A stretch of 64,000 bases of DNA from Symbiodinium natans (GCA_905221605.1 CAJNDS010001112.1:1650972-1714971); one strand, 5' to 3'; counted from the stretch's first letter, positions 53,566-63,503 are shown. A program made the numbers and translations. The notes: a model not told the origin generated them from the letters alone.

Positions 53566-54421
53566 GTGCCGGGCACCCAGGTCACGTAGGCCCAACGACG
53601 AAGTGAGGCAGAGCTCCCAACACCATCCATCCACCTTCTTGCGCTTCACCAAGTAATCGATTCGTCAACCTTCTTGATGCACTTGCTTTCGCACCTGACC
53701 CCATCAGTCAACCCCCCGAGGTCATCAAAGACCAGAATACGGGCGCCGACTATTGACTCCCTGCAGAATTGGTCATCGTTAATGACACATTGCATGTCCA
53801 ACATGCCTCCATCGAAACCTTCCTTTGGGGATCGGAGGAGCCATTTGGAGGAGGCAACTCGCCCCGTCCCCCCCCCCCCCCAGTGGACTAGGCCTTTGGG
53901 ACATTTTGTATCTCCCTCATTGGGGTTTAAGAGTTTGAAGCTTAAGGACCATCCTAGTGAACAAACAGCAGAGACGTCCGCGCCTCCAGCTTAAACCCTT
54001 AACCCCTCAAGAAACTTCTTACTGGTTCTTGGGAAGGAATGAGGGAATTAGGTACCCTATAGAATCCCTTAAGGGGTATATAGAGGGGATGCCCTTTGTA
54101 ATCCCTGAAAGGACGTTTATGGGGGGGATAAGGAAGCAAGGGATCAGCAAACATGCCAACAGCAACAGGAAGAATAGAATTGACCATAGTTGAAATCCCT
54201 GGCCCGCATCTGGGTAGCCTCTACGAGAGGTCTTTAAAGGAGCTTCCCAAGAGTGTGTTTAAAAACAGAAAAAAAACCTCACAAGTTGCTCCGGAGCATT
54301 TTTTTGGCCGTGTTTCTTGTGTTTTTGTTGTGGTTTGTTTGTTTCGTTTTTTTCTTACAGCCTGAGCGTCGTCTCGATATAAGGTGCAGTACCTACTTCC
54401 CTCATGCCCTTCTAAGAACCC

Positions 54422-54603
54422 GGGGGGCCCCTCAGGCTTCCTGAACCCCTTAAATAAGGAAAATACCCTAATTCCTGCCAAGGATCCCTAAACCCTAAAC
54501 CCTAAACCCTAAACCCTAAACCCTAAACCCTAAACCCTTAGTATAAATTAGGGCATACTCATGAATTAAGGGGTTTTGGGGGGCCCCTCAGGCTTCCTGA
54601 ACA
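54422..54603. repeat. Direct repeat of the exon 20 splice site around an element
   Basis: ggggcccctcag followed by gcttcctgaac occurs at 54422-54446 and again at 54579-54603, where it forms the acceptor and start of OGDH exon 20. Between the copies is an element (ccccttaaataag ... gaattaagggg) with a CCCTAAA array inside. Confidence 0.88.
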
Positions 54604-54631
54604 ACCTGGATCTCGGCCCCCAGGAGCGCGA
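54592..54631 (+). CDS. OGDH: OGDH E1 exon 20 (FLNNLDLGPQER)
   Basis: Reads GC-FLNNLDLGPQER-GA after ctcag. Phase fits both neighbours (T+GC, GA+G). It fills the variable stretch between FxxRH and xxPLxxL, about two residues longer than in bacteria. The exon start GCTTCCTGAAC is also present at 54436, in front of an inverted-repeat element. Confidence 0.68.
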
Positions 54632-54716
54632 GCTTCGAATGCTGAGGGCTTAAGGTTTTTTTTTCAGGGTTTCGGGTTTAGAGTTTTTTTTTCAGGGTTT
54701 CGGGTTTAGAGTTTCT

Positions 54717-54875
54717 CTGAGGGTAGTTCTATGGGCCCTTCATATGGCCCCTTGCCTCCTTGAAAGGGTTCTGAGGTAATTATGGGTCCTTGGGGTGAAA
54801 AGGGTATATAAGGGGTGTATAAGGGGTCCCCTTATCAGGGCCCCATACGAATGGATCGTGTAGCTACCCTAATAA
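54717..54875. mobile_element. Inverted-repeat element, family L
   Basis: gagggtagttctatgggccc at the left and atcgtgtagctaccct at the right; inner gggttctgaggtaattatgg / cagggccccatac. Confidence 0.65.
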
Positions 54876-55027
54876 GAGTTTCAGGCAGGGTGTCGGAGTT
54901 GGAGGTGTCCGGGCTTTGGTGTTAGGGGTGTATAGGATTCCGCGGCGGGTGCAAATGCAACCCTATAAACCCTAAACCCTAAGCCCTAAACCCTAAACCC
55001 TAAACCCTAAAAGGGTTCGAGGCCCAG

Positions 55028-55058
55028 GTTCCCTCTGAAGAGCAGCACGTTGTCTCCG
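55028..55058 (+). CDS. OGDH: OGDH E1 exon 21 (FPLKSSTLSP)
   Basis: After cag reads G-FPLKSSTLSP and ends at a gc donor. With exon 22 the distance from PL to NS is 17 residues, identical to the family segment IPLNNLxxxQxxYxxxNS. Confidence 0.72.
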
Positions 55059-55258
55059 GCTTGTGAGACGCTATTTCGTGACGTTGTTTTGTTGGAGTGT
55101 GTTGCTTGTTGAGGTGGTTCAACTTACGGGTACTTGGATCTTTTTAAAATCTTGGGATAACCCTAATTCCTAAGAAACAGCAACAATCATAATTTTTGCT
55201 TGGGTTCCAAGTTCAGTATAGTCAAGTTCGGCCTCCCATGTGCCAGCACCTGAAACAG

Positions 55259-55328
55259 GAGAGATTCATCGCTCGAAACTCCATCCTCGCAGAGTACGGC
55301 GTGACGGGATTCGAGCTTGGATACAGTT
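55259..55328 (+). CDS. OGDH: OGDH E1 exon 22 (YGVTGFELGY)
   Basis: Reads ERFIARNSILAEYGVTGFEL then GY plus A. NSxLSExxVLGFExGYS is strongly conserved in E1. The gt donor leaves A, completed to Ser by GC of exon 23. Confidence 0.94.
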
Positions 55329-55652
55329 GCCCATCTAAGATTATGCTTAGGGTTTTGCAGGCTCTGAGAGGGCTCTCTTTATGCAAGGAACTAACCCTAC
55401 GGCCCTGCACACCTCTGCAGCATTGCATCGTTCTCCGACGGCCGCAAGAGCCAACACACTCCTGTTCGTGAAAGTAGTCGGTGGTTCCTGGCACCAGCTG
55501 CCTGGTAAGCTGATAAGGGTTTGAGAAACATCCGCAGGATTGGCTATGCTAGTTGAGTGCTGTAGAACGGGAAGAATTGAACGGAATGTTGATGGGTTGA
55601 GGGGAGGGGTCCATATCGAGGGCTCCGCACCCCGCCATGCTTCTTGCACTCT

Positions 55653-55744
55653 AACCCTAAGGCTCCAAATAGCCCAAAGTAGGTATTATTGACAGACTTT
55701 GAACCCCAATGTAGGTACTATTTGTATACTTGGAGCCTTAGGGT
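55653..55744. mobile_element. Inverted-repeat element, family F
   Basis: aaccctaaggctccaaatag at the left and acttggagccttagggta at the right, with gcccaaagtaggtattattg and cccaatgtaggtactatttg forming the inner arms. The cleanest copy of this family. Confidence 0.82.
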
Positions 55745-55952
55745 AAGCAAGAGGGCTTTCAACACAAGACATCCGGAAGCGATGGAGGTGCCACTTTTGA
55801 CCCTGAACCCTTACAAATCCCGAAACCCTAAAACGAACACGTAAGCCCTATTGTGCGTGATGACCTTCTTTGCGATAGCCCTTTCTAAGCTCCGGTTTCA
55901 CAAGACCCCAAGAACCTTCCGGGATGCCGATACCGTAAGAATGCGGCCCCAG

Positions 55953-55987
55953 GCTATGAGAATCCGACAGCCCTGGTCATTTGGGAG
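55953..55987 (+). CDS. OGDH: OGDH E1 exon 23 (YENPTALVIWE)
   Basis: GC plus YENPTALVIWE. With exon 22 this gives GYS-YENPTALVIWE, matching GYSxxxPxALVLWEAQFGDF. The gc donor follows the Glu codon. Confidence 0.93.
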
Positions 55988-56025
55988 GCCAGCCACCCAA
56001 AACCCTCATCCTCGCAACCCAGAAA

Positions 56026-56120
56026 ACTAAGGGCACATGTACCTACACAGTATATACTTGGGCGCTAAAGCGGAACCCCTTTAATTAAGGCCCAAGTATT
56101 TGGTAGGTACATGGACCCTT
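56026..56120. mobile_element. Inverted-repeat element, family C
   Basis: ctaagggcacatgtacctac at the left and taggtacatggaccctttg at the right, inner tatacttgggcgc / ggcccaagtatt. In OGDH intron 23. Confidence 0.75.
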
Positions 56121-56437
56121 TGGGACGGTAAGCGCATGCCTTGCGACCGCAAGTGTATGGGTAGTTGTGTGGCCAGGTCGTTCACCAGTAGGTATTCTTG
56201 GGTTGTCTAGGTGTAAGAGGAATGTATGCAGGCTCGAAAGTAAAGGCCAGTACTAAAGGACTTGCAACTACCCCGAGACACAATTCGACACCCCTACAAC
56301 CTGTCTAGGAGGCAGCCAAAAGTAATACTGGACGAGGGGTTTCATCGGTGTAAACTTGTCGAGTGGGCGTTCATATTCAAGTGCTGGAAAAAGATCCGGA
56401 GGGTCGTGATGTCCTGAGTTCTGCCAAGTGTTGCCAG

Positions 56438-56470
56438 GCCCAGTTCGGCGACTTTGCGAACACGGCCCAG
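56438..56470 (+). CDS. OGDH: OGDH E1 exon 24 (AQFGDFANTAQ)
   Basis: A 33-nt exon AQFGDFANTAQ between cag and gc. It is almost identical to the invariant WE-AQFGDFxNxAQ segment of E1. Confidence 0.95.
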
Positions 56471-56875
56471 GCGCGCCCCCCAAAAAACGTCGCCCCGAGT
56501 CAACCTCACCCACAACTCCTTTAACAATCTACCGTAGGGTTCGGAATAATTTCCAATATTCTTTTCTTTATGGTCCCGTTATACTTAAACTATAAAGACC
56601 CTCCAAACCCCTATTCTAATTACTAAGGCCCCTAGAGTACCAGGTATCACCATGAGTATGTGGGGAGGGGACCCCAAAAGAGACCACGATTGTCTAGACC
56701 CTATCTTATTGTACTTTTAGGTTTGTGGGTGTGTATGATGGGGTGTCCTGTTGTGGGGACACTGGCAATGAAAGCATACAAAGCCCAGAAGCTACACGAA
56801 AAGCACTCTGCAAAGACCCCCTGGTTCTTAGTAGGGAATGAGGGAATGAAGGCCCTATATAATTCCTTAAAAGGG

Positions 56876-56877
<2 letters not shown>

Positions 56878-56913
<36 letters not shown>

Positions 56914-57002
56914 TTTTTATATTTATATTTATATATATATATAATTATATTTGTATTTATGTTTTTTTGTATTTGTATGTATATATATATATATATATAT
57001 AT
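56878..57002. repeat. TA-rich microsatellite inside an element
   Basis: Two (TA)n runs around a T-rich spacer. Flanks aattccttaaaagggtatgt and ataaagggccctcattcag look like halves of an element also seen at 54020-54130. Confidence 0.85.
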
Positions 57003-57241
57003 AAAGGGCCCTCATTCAGAAGAGTGCCCTGAGCCCAAAGGAGCTATGTACCTAGCGGATAAATGACCTCGAGCCTGCCTACACTTTGCGCCCATGTATC
57101 CCCTTTAAAGTCCCTGCACCCTAACCCCCCTAAACCCTCAATCCTTAAAGGTACACAGCTGCTTTTGCATTATAGTTAGGGTTTAGGGTTTAGGGTTTAG
57201 GGTTTAGGTTTAGGGTTTAATCTGAGAGCGGCTCGAACCAG

Positions 57242-57271
57242 GTGATGACGGATCAGTTCATCTCCGCTGGG
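57242..57271 (+). CDS. OGDH: OGDH E1 exon 25 (VMTDQFISAG)
   Basis: Ten codons VMTDQFISAG after accag, matching AQVxxDQFISSGExKW. The donor is gagccc and exon 26 starts after gag with GAGCAC, so GAGC is repeated at both intron ends. Confidence 0.93.
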
Positions 57272-57731
57272 GAGCCCTGGCGGAATGGCCCGCCAAGCCA
57301 GGGGATGTAGGTGCAAGAGAGGTTTCCAGTTTAGGGTTTATGGTTTAGGGTTCAGGGTTTAGGTTTTGGGTTTAGGGTTTAGGGGTTACATCCTGGGCAC
57401 TGTAGCACCCAAATAAACTGCACAGCATGATTCGGTCCCTACGAAAGCAAGTAGCTCCCACCCCCCTCCTCCTCCCACCCAACCCCTCCTTAGGGTAGAT
57501 AGACAGAACCCTAAATCCTAAACCTAAAACCCTAACCCCTAAACCCTAAGCCCCGAGCCTGTTGAAACAAGGAGGGTCTTTTGCAACGGCGTGCGGGTTC
57601 CGGGTTTGGGTCCCTCTTTTTGAGCCACGCTGGCGGCGCCATCGCCTTTGTAACTGCCGACCACCATGAAATCCACCGCCCGAAGCCCCTAAACCCAAAG
57701 CCCTGAACCCTAAACCCTAAATCTCGCAAAG

Positions 57732-58145
57732 CTGTGGGAAGGCTGCGACACGTCCGCTGCCCGGGAGAGTCACGAGAACATCGCGCACATCAAGAAGGTG
57801 CTGGCCCAGGTCTGTGACATGACGTGGGCGCTCCAGGAAAGCCAGACCAAGCAGTCCGAGCAGATACAGGCCCTCCTGGACAAGTGCGAGGATGGTCCGG
57901 CGCAGGCAGCAGGACCGGCCCCGCGCCCTTCGGGACCGGTGCTTTACCGCTCTCCCCCGCAGACACAACCGGGGGCGGGGGCGGGAGGACCAGGTCCCGC
58001 GCAGCCCCCCATCATCAACTTGTCAGACACGGTGGCCATGCCGACGCCGTCCTACCGGGGAGGGGCTGCCCTAGTGGTCCTCCCCGGGGGAGGCCAGATG
58101 ACGCTCGACGCCGCAGCCCTCACGCGCTTGGTGGTGCCGTCCTAG
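57732..58145 (+). CDS. Terminal exon of an unrecognised gene
   Basis: After gcaaag the frame reads LWEGCDTSAARESHENIAHI, then a coiled-coil-like VLAQVCDMTWALQESQTKQS and EQIQALLDKCE, a Pro/Gly/Ala-rich stretch, and a C-terminus LTRLVVPS with TAG at 58143. About 137 residues, the longest exon apart from the RING gene. Upstream exons not identified. Whether it is a separate gene inside the OGDH intron or an alternative end of an OGDH transcript is open. Confidence 0.6.
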   Translation: MWEGCDTSAARESHENIAHIKKVLAQVCDMTWALQESQTKQSEQIQALLDKCEDGPAQAAGPAPRPSGPVLYRSPPQTQPGAGAGGPGPAQPPIINLSDTVAMPTPSYRGGAALVVLPGGGQMTLDAAALTRLVVPS

Positions 58146-58339
58146 ACCTCCGGAACCGGCCGTGGATGTTGAGAACAGCTGAATTCACACGACCAGGAAT
58201 TCGATGCATGGAATTCCGGCACGCCCCGCCCCGACCCCCCCCCCCCCCCCCGCTCCTAGCCCGTACATGTTACCTCTGCCCTCAAGCCTCGTCCTCCCAA
58301 GTAGCCACCCCCCCCCCCAAGAATTGACTGCATGGAATG

Positions 58340-58790
58340 CACGCTATGCCAGAACTGCCCCGGGCGCACTGGACCTGCATGATTGGCATGGGCACGTAGT
58401 CGTCAAAGCTGTTTTAGCTTCCACTCCTCGGAATAGATACTGTGCCGGTTTGCCCCAGGCGCACGGGACCTGCATGACTTGCATGCGCACGTAGCTGTTT
58501 CTCACACTCTGTCGCAGATGCACGCCGGCATTCTCGCAGGAGCAATAATGGGAACTGGCTGTCTCGTTGTGGGATTTAGGGGAGCTGTTGCGCATACATG
58601 CTGTGTTCTCCATGTGTTCCTCATGATTGCACGGGCACGTAGTTGTTCTCACACTTGGTCAAAGATGCATGCCGGCATTCTCGCAGGCGCACCAACTGGA
58701 ACCGTCTGTTTCGTTGCGAGATTTGAGGGAGCTGTCGTGCAGTCGTGCTGTGCTCTTCATGTGTGTTCTTCATGCGTGCGTCAGCAGAGA
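58340..58790. repeat. Imperfect tandem triplication of about 130-140 bp
   Basis: tgcatgccggcattctcgca at about 58515 and 58663, with gggagctgt and catgctgtg(t/c)tct following. gggcacgtagt and its variant gcgcacgtagct begin the units at about 58391, 58485 and 58633. Confidence 0.75.
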
Positions 58791-59213
58791 CGCTCAGAGT
58801 CCGAATCCGCCTGGCCCTTGAGCAGCTCGGAACGTCACGCCCCACAGTGCAAGCAACACGTTGCAGTTTGGAGTACAGGCACCGCCAGAGAGCCCGCCAA
58901 ACCCACCGCCTTGCCCGGGGACATGCAGGGGAGAGACGCAAGGTCGTCGTATGAGCGGCTCGCAAACCGTTTCGTAGGACCGTGGGTGGAATCTCGTACC
59001 GAAGCCAAACGCATCGCCAAGGCCACTCTCGCATACCGTATGGAGGATATCAATCGTTCTCAATCCATTCGTCGCCGCATCAATGAGGAAAACCTTCGGG
59101 CTGTGGGGTGGTCGCATGAGGCTCGCGCGACGGTCGAGGGTCGCGCAGGGGTAGGGGGAGAGAGGCGAGGGGTGGTCAAGGAGGATGGCCCGACGGAGGG
59201 GCCGGCCTGCTGA
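58516..59213 (+). CDS. Doubtful open frame over the triplication
   Basis: A continuous frame of over 230 codons ends at TGA 59213. The first part translates the tandem repeat; the later part (LANRFVGPWVESRTEAKRIA and MEDINRSQSIRRRINEENLR) looks protein-like. No domain recognised. It may be a gene, or 3'-untranslated sequence of the exon upstream. Confidence 0.3.
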
Positions 59214-60528
59214 GCACGCCTCGTTAGCTACGCACACACACACACAAGCGCGCCCCCCACACGCGCGAGCGTGCACTCAGGTCCGCTTCAGTGTGCTAGA
59301 TCTGTAGGCGTCCCCTACCTGTCCCCCCCCCCTTACTTGTAACAACCCCGCTAACAGTCTACGGCACCTCGGTGCATCCTGAGCCATGGCCTCTCGACAC
59401 GATGTGACGCTGGCCTGAGCTGGGAACCTTGGAGCTCGCGAGTTTGGCATGTGGGTGGGACTGCAATGGCGGCTGGCATCCCCAATACAGCAGCACGATG
59501 TTTGGGCTGCCAGGGGACACAGCGAGATGTTCAAGTTTTGCTGCCATGTGGCAGCCTTGTGCCTGCGTGCGGCCGGACCGCTTTGGCCGCCCGGCGACAC
59601 GGAGTGACTGCATGACGAATACCACTGCACTGCATGGAGTTGGGTCGCCGCGGAGGGTGGCAGATGGGGACCCTGCGTCTGCATGGTGCCTGCAACTGCC
59701 AGATGCATGACCGCTGGTACGAAGCAGAGAAGGAATTCATGAATTCAGAATTTGTGAATTCAGCAGTAAAGGCCCTGGAACCTGATGGATGCAAAACTGC
59801 ATGTTGAGTGAAGCTTGGGTTCTGCACGACCTCGGAGCTGACAGTCCCACGCACGTGCACTCTGCATGGACCGTGTGCATGGCCACCACCTGCCAAGTTG
59901 CGCCTCCTGACGCCCGGGGATGACAGAGACAGATGTACGTTGTCGAGTGCGTATAGCCACAGACGGCAGTCACTGCTCGGGACATCGAATGCTGAGGATA
60001 GAGAGAAGTCTCACCCACATAGCCCTTGCCACATGTTGCTTTCAGGGAGGAAAGGCCGCTCGGGTTGTACTGTTCTGGAGATAGTATTCATACCTGATCT
60101 TTGGACGGTTTGCGGCAACCTCCACGTATTGTCGCTAGGTCGCAATGTGCCTAGGAATAGTCAGTCGGGTCTGATGGGGGAGGCTTGTTTCAAGGTGGAA
60201 AGGTGATCGAGGTATACTGTTAGCTATCATGGTTTGAGCCCCTCTGTTGGACACGCCGACTGGGTCAAAGAACTTCTGTCGGCCAATGGACATGTACCAA
60301 TTTGTTTTCTATTTGTCTGGGATCGATCAGGGGTCAGCTCTTCAGTATTGGGGCTTGGCATTGAACATTCGTCGGTGGTAATGCTGACCCTGGTTGGTTC
60401 GTTACTGGTGGTCAATGCACCCACTCTGGAGATCTCGACAGGACTTGCCTCGCCCGCTTATGCCAGTGTGAGAGTCGAAACCCTAAACCTTAATTCTAAA
60501 CCCTAGACCCTAAACCCTAAACCCTGAG

Positions 60529-60577
60529 GAGCACAAGTGGCTTCAGCAAACTGGCCTGGTCATGCTGCTGCCTCACG
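60529..60577 (+). CDS. OGDH: OGDH E1 exon 26 (KWLQQTGLVMLLPHG)
   Basis: Reads EHKWLQQTGLVMLLPH plus G. KWLxxTGLVxLLPHGYxGQGPEHSSAR is conserved. The gc donor follows one base of the Gly codon, completed by GC of exon 27. Confidence 0.95.
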
Positions 60578-60667
60578 GCCTCTTGGTTTAGGGTGTGACG
60601 TCCTGCCTTGAAACGTAGGTGCTTCTGGCCGAGAAGACCCTGGATCCATGAGGCAGCAACGCTGCCG

Positions 60668-60747
60668 CTAGGGTTTAGGGTTTAGGGTTTAGGGTTTAGG
60701 GTTTAGGGTTTAGGGTTTAGGGTTTAGGGTTTAGGGTTTAGGGTTTA
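60668..60747. repeat. TTTAGGG array
   Basis: Eleven perfect TTTAGGG heptamers in OGDH intron 26; the CCCTAAA orientation follows at 60887. Confidence 0.97.
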
Positions 60748-60886
60748 AGACAAGCTTTGAAGAACATTTTCCCAGATGAACGGGTTGCTTAGTTGCTTGT
60801 ACCTCGCCACACCCCGTCATGCAACCCTAAACCCTGTAGCCTATGAGAGTCATTCCCTTAAGCTGGAACCACTGCTACCCTAAGTC

Positions 60887-61024
60887 CAAACCCTAAACCC
60901 TAAACCCTAAACCCTAAACCCCAAACCCTAAACCCCAAACCCTAAACCCTAAACCCTAAACCCCAAACCCTAAACCCCAAACCCTAAACCCTAAACCCTA
61001 AACCCCAAACCCTAAACCGTAAAC
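60887..61024. repeat. CCCTAAA/CCCCAAA alternating array
   Basis: CCCTAAA heptamers with CCCCAAA variants at recurrent positions, which points to higher-order duplication inside the array. It ends just before OGDH exon 27. Confidence 0.95.
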
Positions 61025-61035
61025 CCACAGATGAG

Positions 61036-61109
61036 GCTACATGGGCCAGGGGGCAGAGCACAGCTCCTGTCGCATTGAGCGCTTCTTGCAGTCCAGTGAC
61101 GATGACGAG
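61036..61109 (+). CDS. OGDH: OGDH E1 exon 27 (GQGAEHSSCRIERFLQ)
   Basis: After gatgag reads GC-YMGQGAEHSSCRIERFLQ, then SSDDDE. It matches GYxGQGPEHSSARLERFLQ with P to A and A to C changes. The donor is gagcct (GA-AG). Confidence 0.95.
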
Positions 61110-61289
61110 GAGCCTCTTCGGGTTTAGGGTTTAGGGTTTAGGGTTCAGCATCTCAAGTCCAAGCATTTCACTAGTAGAGCTCCTTACTCCGGTATCGAAT
61201 ATCGACCCACCCACCCAGTGGATCCCATAACATTATGAAAATATTTTACTTTATGTTTTAATCTTAAAATTTTTGGTTCAGTCGGCTGC

Positions 61290-61556
61290 CGGGTGGGCCC
61301 TAAACCCAAAAGGCAGCCCAGAGCAGGGCCTAACCTCAATAAAACCAGCCCCGCGTAGGCCCTAAACCCTAAAGCCAGCCCAGAGTAGGCCCTAAACCCT
61401 AAAGCCAGCCCAGAAGCTAGCCCACACTAGGCCCTAAACCCTAAGCCAGCCCAGAGTAGGCCCTAAACCCTAAAGCCAGTACCGAGTAGGCCCTAAACTC
61501 TAAAGCCTGCCCAGAGTAGGCCCTAAACCCTAAAGCCAGCCCAGAGTAGGCCCCCC
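61290..61556. repeat. About 31-bp repeat containing CCCTAAA
   Basis: Eight or so copies of gccagcccagagtaggccct followed by aaaccctaaa. Confidence 0.92.
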
Positions 61557-61559
61557 GAG

Positions 61560-62692
61560 CAACCGGCAAATTTTGGTGGAAAACCGTGAAATTTCGGTGG
61601 AAAACCGGGAATTTTTAGTGGAAAAACCGGGAATTTTTAGTGGAAAAACCGGGAATTTTTAGTGGAAAACCGGGAATATTTAGTGGAAAAACCGGGAATT
61701 TTTGGTGGAAAAACCGGGAAGTTTTAGTGGAAAAACCGGGAATTTTTAGTGGAAAACCGGGAATTTTTAGTGGAAAACCGGGATTTGTGGAAAACCGGGA
61801 ATTTTTAGTGGAAAAACCGGGAATCTTTAGTGGAAAACCGGGAATTTTTAGTGGAAAACCGGGAATTTTTAGTGGAAAACCGGGATTTTTTAGTGGAAAA
61901 ACCGGGAATTTTTAGTGGAAAAACCGGGAGTTTTTGGTGGAAAAACCGGCAATTTTTAGTGGAAAAACCTGGAATTTAGAGTGGAAAACCGGGAATTTTT
62001 AGTGGAAAACCGGGAATTTTTAGTGGAAAACCGGTAATTTTTAGTGGAAAACCGGGAATTTTTAGTGGAAAACCGGGAATTTTTAGTGGAAAACCGGGAA
62101 TTTTTAGTGGAAAACCGGGAATTTTTAGTGGAAAACCGGGAATTTTTGGTGGAAAACCTGGGATTTTTAGTGGAAAAACCGGGAATTTCTGGTGGAAAAA
62201 CCGGGAAGTTTTAGTGGAAAAACCGGGAATTTTTAGTGGAAAACCGGGAATTTTTAGTGGAAAACCGGGATTTGTGGAAAACCGGGAATTTTTAGTGGAA
62301 AACCGGGAATTTTTAGTGGAAAACCGGGAATTTTTAGTGGAAAACCGGGAATTTTTGGTGGAAAACCGGGAATTTTTAGTGGAAAAACCGGGAATTTTTA
62401 GTGGAAAACCGGGAATTTTTAGTGGAAAACCGGGAATTTTTAGTGGAAAACCGGGAATTTTTAGTGGAAAAACCGGGAATTTTTGGTGGAAAAACCGGGA
62501 AGTTTTAGTGGAAAAACCGGGAATTTTTCGTGGAAAACCGGGAATTTTTAGTGGAAAACCGGTATTTGTGGAAAACCGGGAATTTTTAGTGGAAAACCGG
62601 GAATTTTTAGTGGAAAACCGGGAATTTTTAGTGGAAAACCGGGAATTTTTGGTGGAAAACCGGGAATTTTTAGTGGAAAAACCGGGAAGCCA
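61560..62692. repeat. 21-bp satellite, about 50 copies
   Basis: Unit gtggaaaaccgggaatttttA (21 or 22 bp), with variants ggtttttgg, agttttag and a shortened ggatttgtgg copy that recurs three times, showing higher-order duplication. Because 21 is divisible by three the array gives long false open frames (GKPGIFS, VENREFL). Confidence 0.97.
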
Positions 62693-62787
62693 TTAGCCAT
62701 TAAATATACATATGATAGAGAGTGTTTAGGGTTTAGGGTTTAGGGTTTAGGGGTACAGACCCTGTGCTGCAAGCCCTAAACCCTAAA

Positions 62788-62876
62788 CTTGGGATGTTCC
62801 CCGACCTCCCAACAGTCCTTGATAGGGATCATAGTACCCCCTCTCGTAAGTAATCCCTATGAAGGAAACATCCCAA
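62788..62876. mobile_element. Inverted-repeat element, family B
   Basis: cttgggatgttccccgacc and gaaggaaacatcccaac ends, with inner caacagtccttgatagggat. The right arm has lost the ggactgttag part. Confidence 0.7.
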
Positions 62877-63041
62877 CCCATAACCCAGTGAGCCCTGGGC
62901 CCTAGAAACCTCCAAGAACTCCTCGATCGCCTCCCCAAAGCCCTAAACCCTCTAAACCCTAAACCCCAAACCCTAAACCCTAAATCCTAAACCCTAAACC
63001 CTAAACCCTAACCCCTAACCCTAAACCCTACACCCGTCAAG

Positions 63042-63085
63042 GACGACATCCCCGACTTCCAGGATGGCTTCGGCCGGCGGCAGGT
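63042..63085 (+). CDS. OGDH: OGDH E1 exon 28 (DDIPDFQDGFGRRQ)
   Basis: After caag reads DDIPDFQDGFGRRQ plus GT. It corresponds to the acidic loop and the RxxQ helix before NWQV in eukaryotic E1. Ending at the gc donor (63086) puts it in phase with exon 29. Confidence 0.72.
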
Positions 63086-63392
63086 GCAGCAGCTCGGCTT
63101 CACCATTTTCAGGGTGTTAGGGTTTAGGGTCTATAGGGTTTAGGGTTTAGGGTTCAGGGTTTAGGGCTTAGGCGCATTCGGGGCCGTGTTTCGGCCTTTG
63201 TATTTTGAGGGCTCCGGAAGCCTGATCTTTCCTGGGTCTAGACCCGCCAGGAACAACTCTAGCCCCTAGCCCCTAAATCTGTAAAGCCCTAAACCCTAAA
63301 CCCTAGCTGACTTGAACAGTCCGAGACTGAGAGCCCAATCAGCCCCGAACCCACACATCGCCTCCCCAAACTTCAAGAGACCCAGCAAAATT

Positions 63393-63503
63393 GCCCAAAG
63401 TGCCCAATATCCTTCAATTAGGGAGCATTGCTTAATTTTTTATAGGTATCCTTTATTTGGTTCAGAGTATGTTCCTTAACTAAGGGGTATTGGGCTCTTT
63501 GGG
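63393..63503. mobile_element. Inverted-repeat element, family A
   Basis: gcccaaagtgcccaatatcc at the left, ggggtattgggctctttggg at the right; inner ttcaattagggag and ccttaactaagg. In OGDH intron 28. Confidence 0.8.

Larger units (their letters stand above)
57272..60528 (+). other. 3.3-kb OGDH intron 25 with a nested gene end
   Basis: Bounded by VMTDQFISAG and EHKWLQQTG in phase. It contains an exon with a stop (57732-58145), then about 2.3 kb (58146-60475) entirely without telomere-type heptamers, which is exceptional here. Confidence 0.7.

Noticed and set aside
61640-62696. Long open frames with GKPGIFS/VENREFL repeats
   Set aside because: They are translations of a 21-bp satellite; the period is a multiple of three and keeps any frame open.
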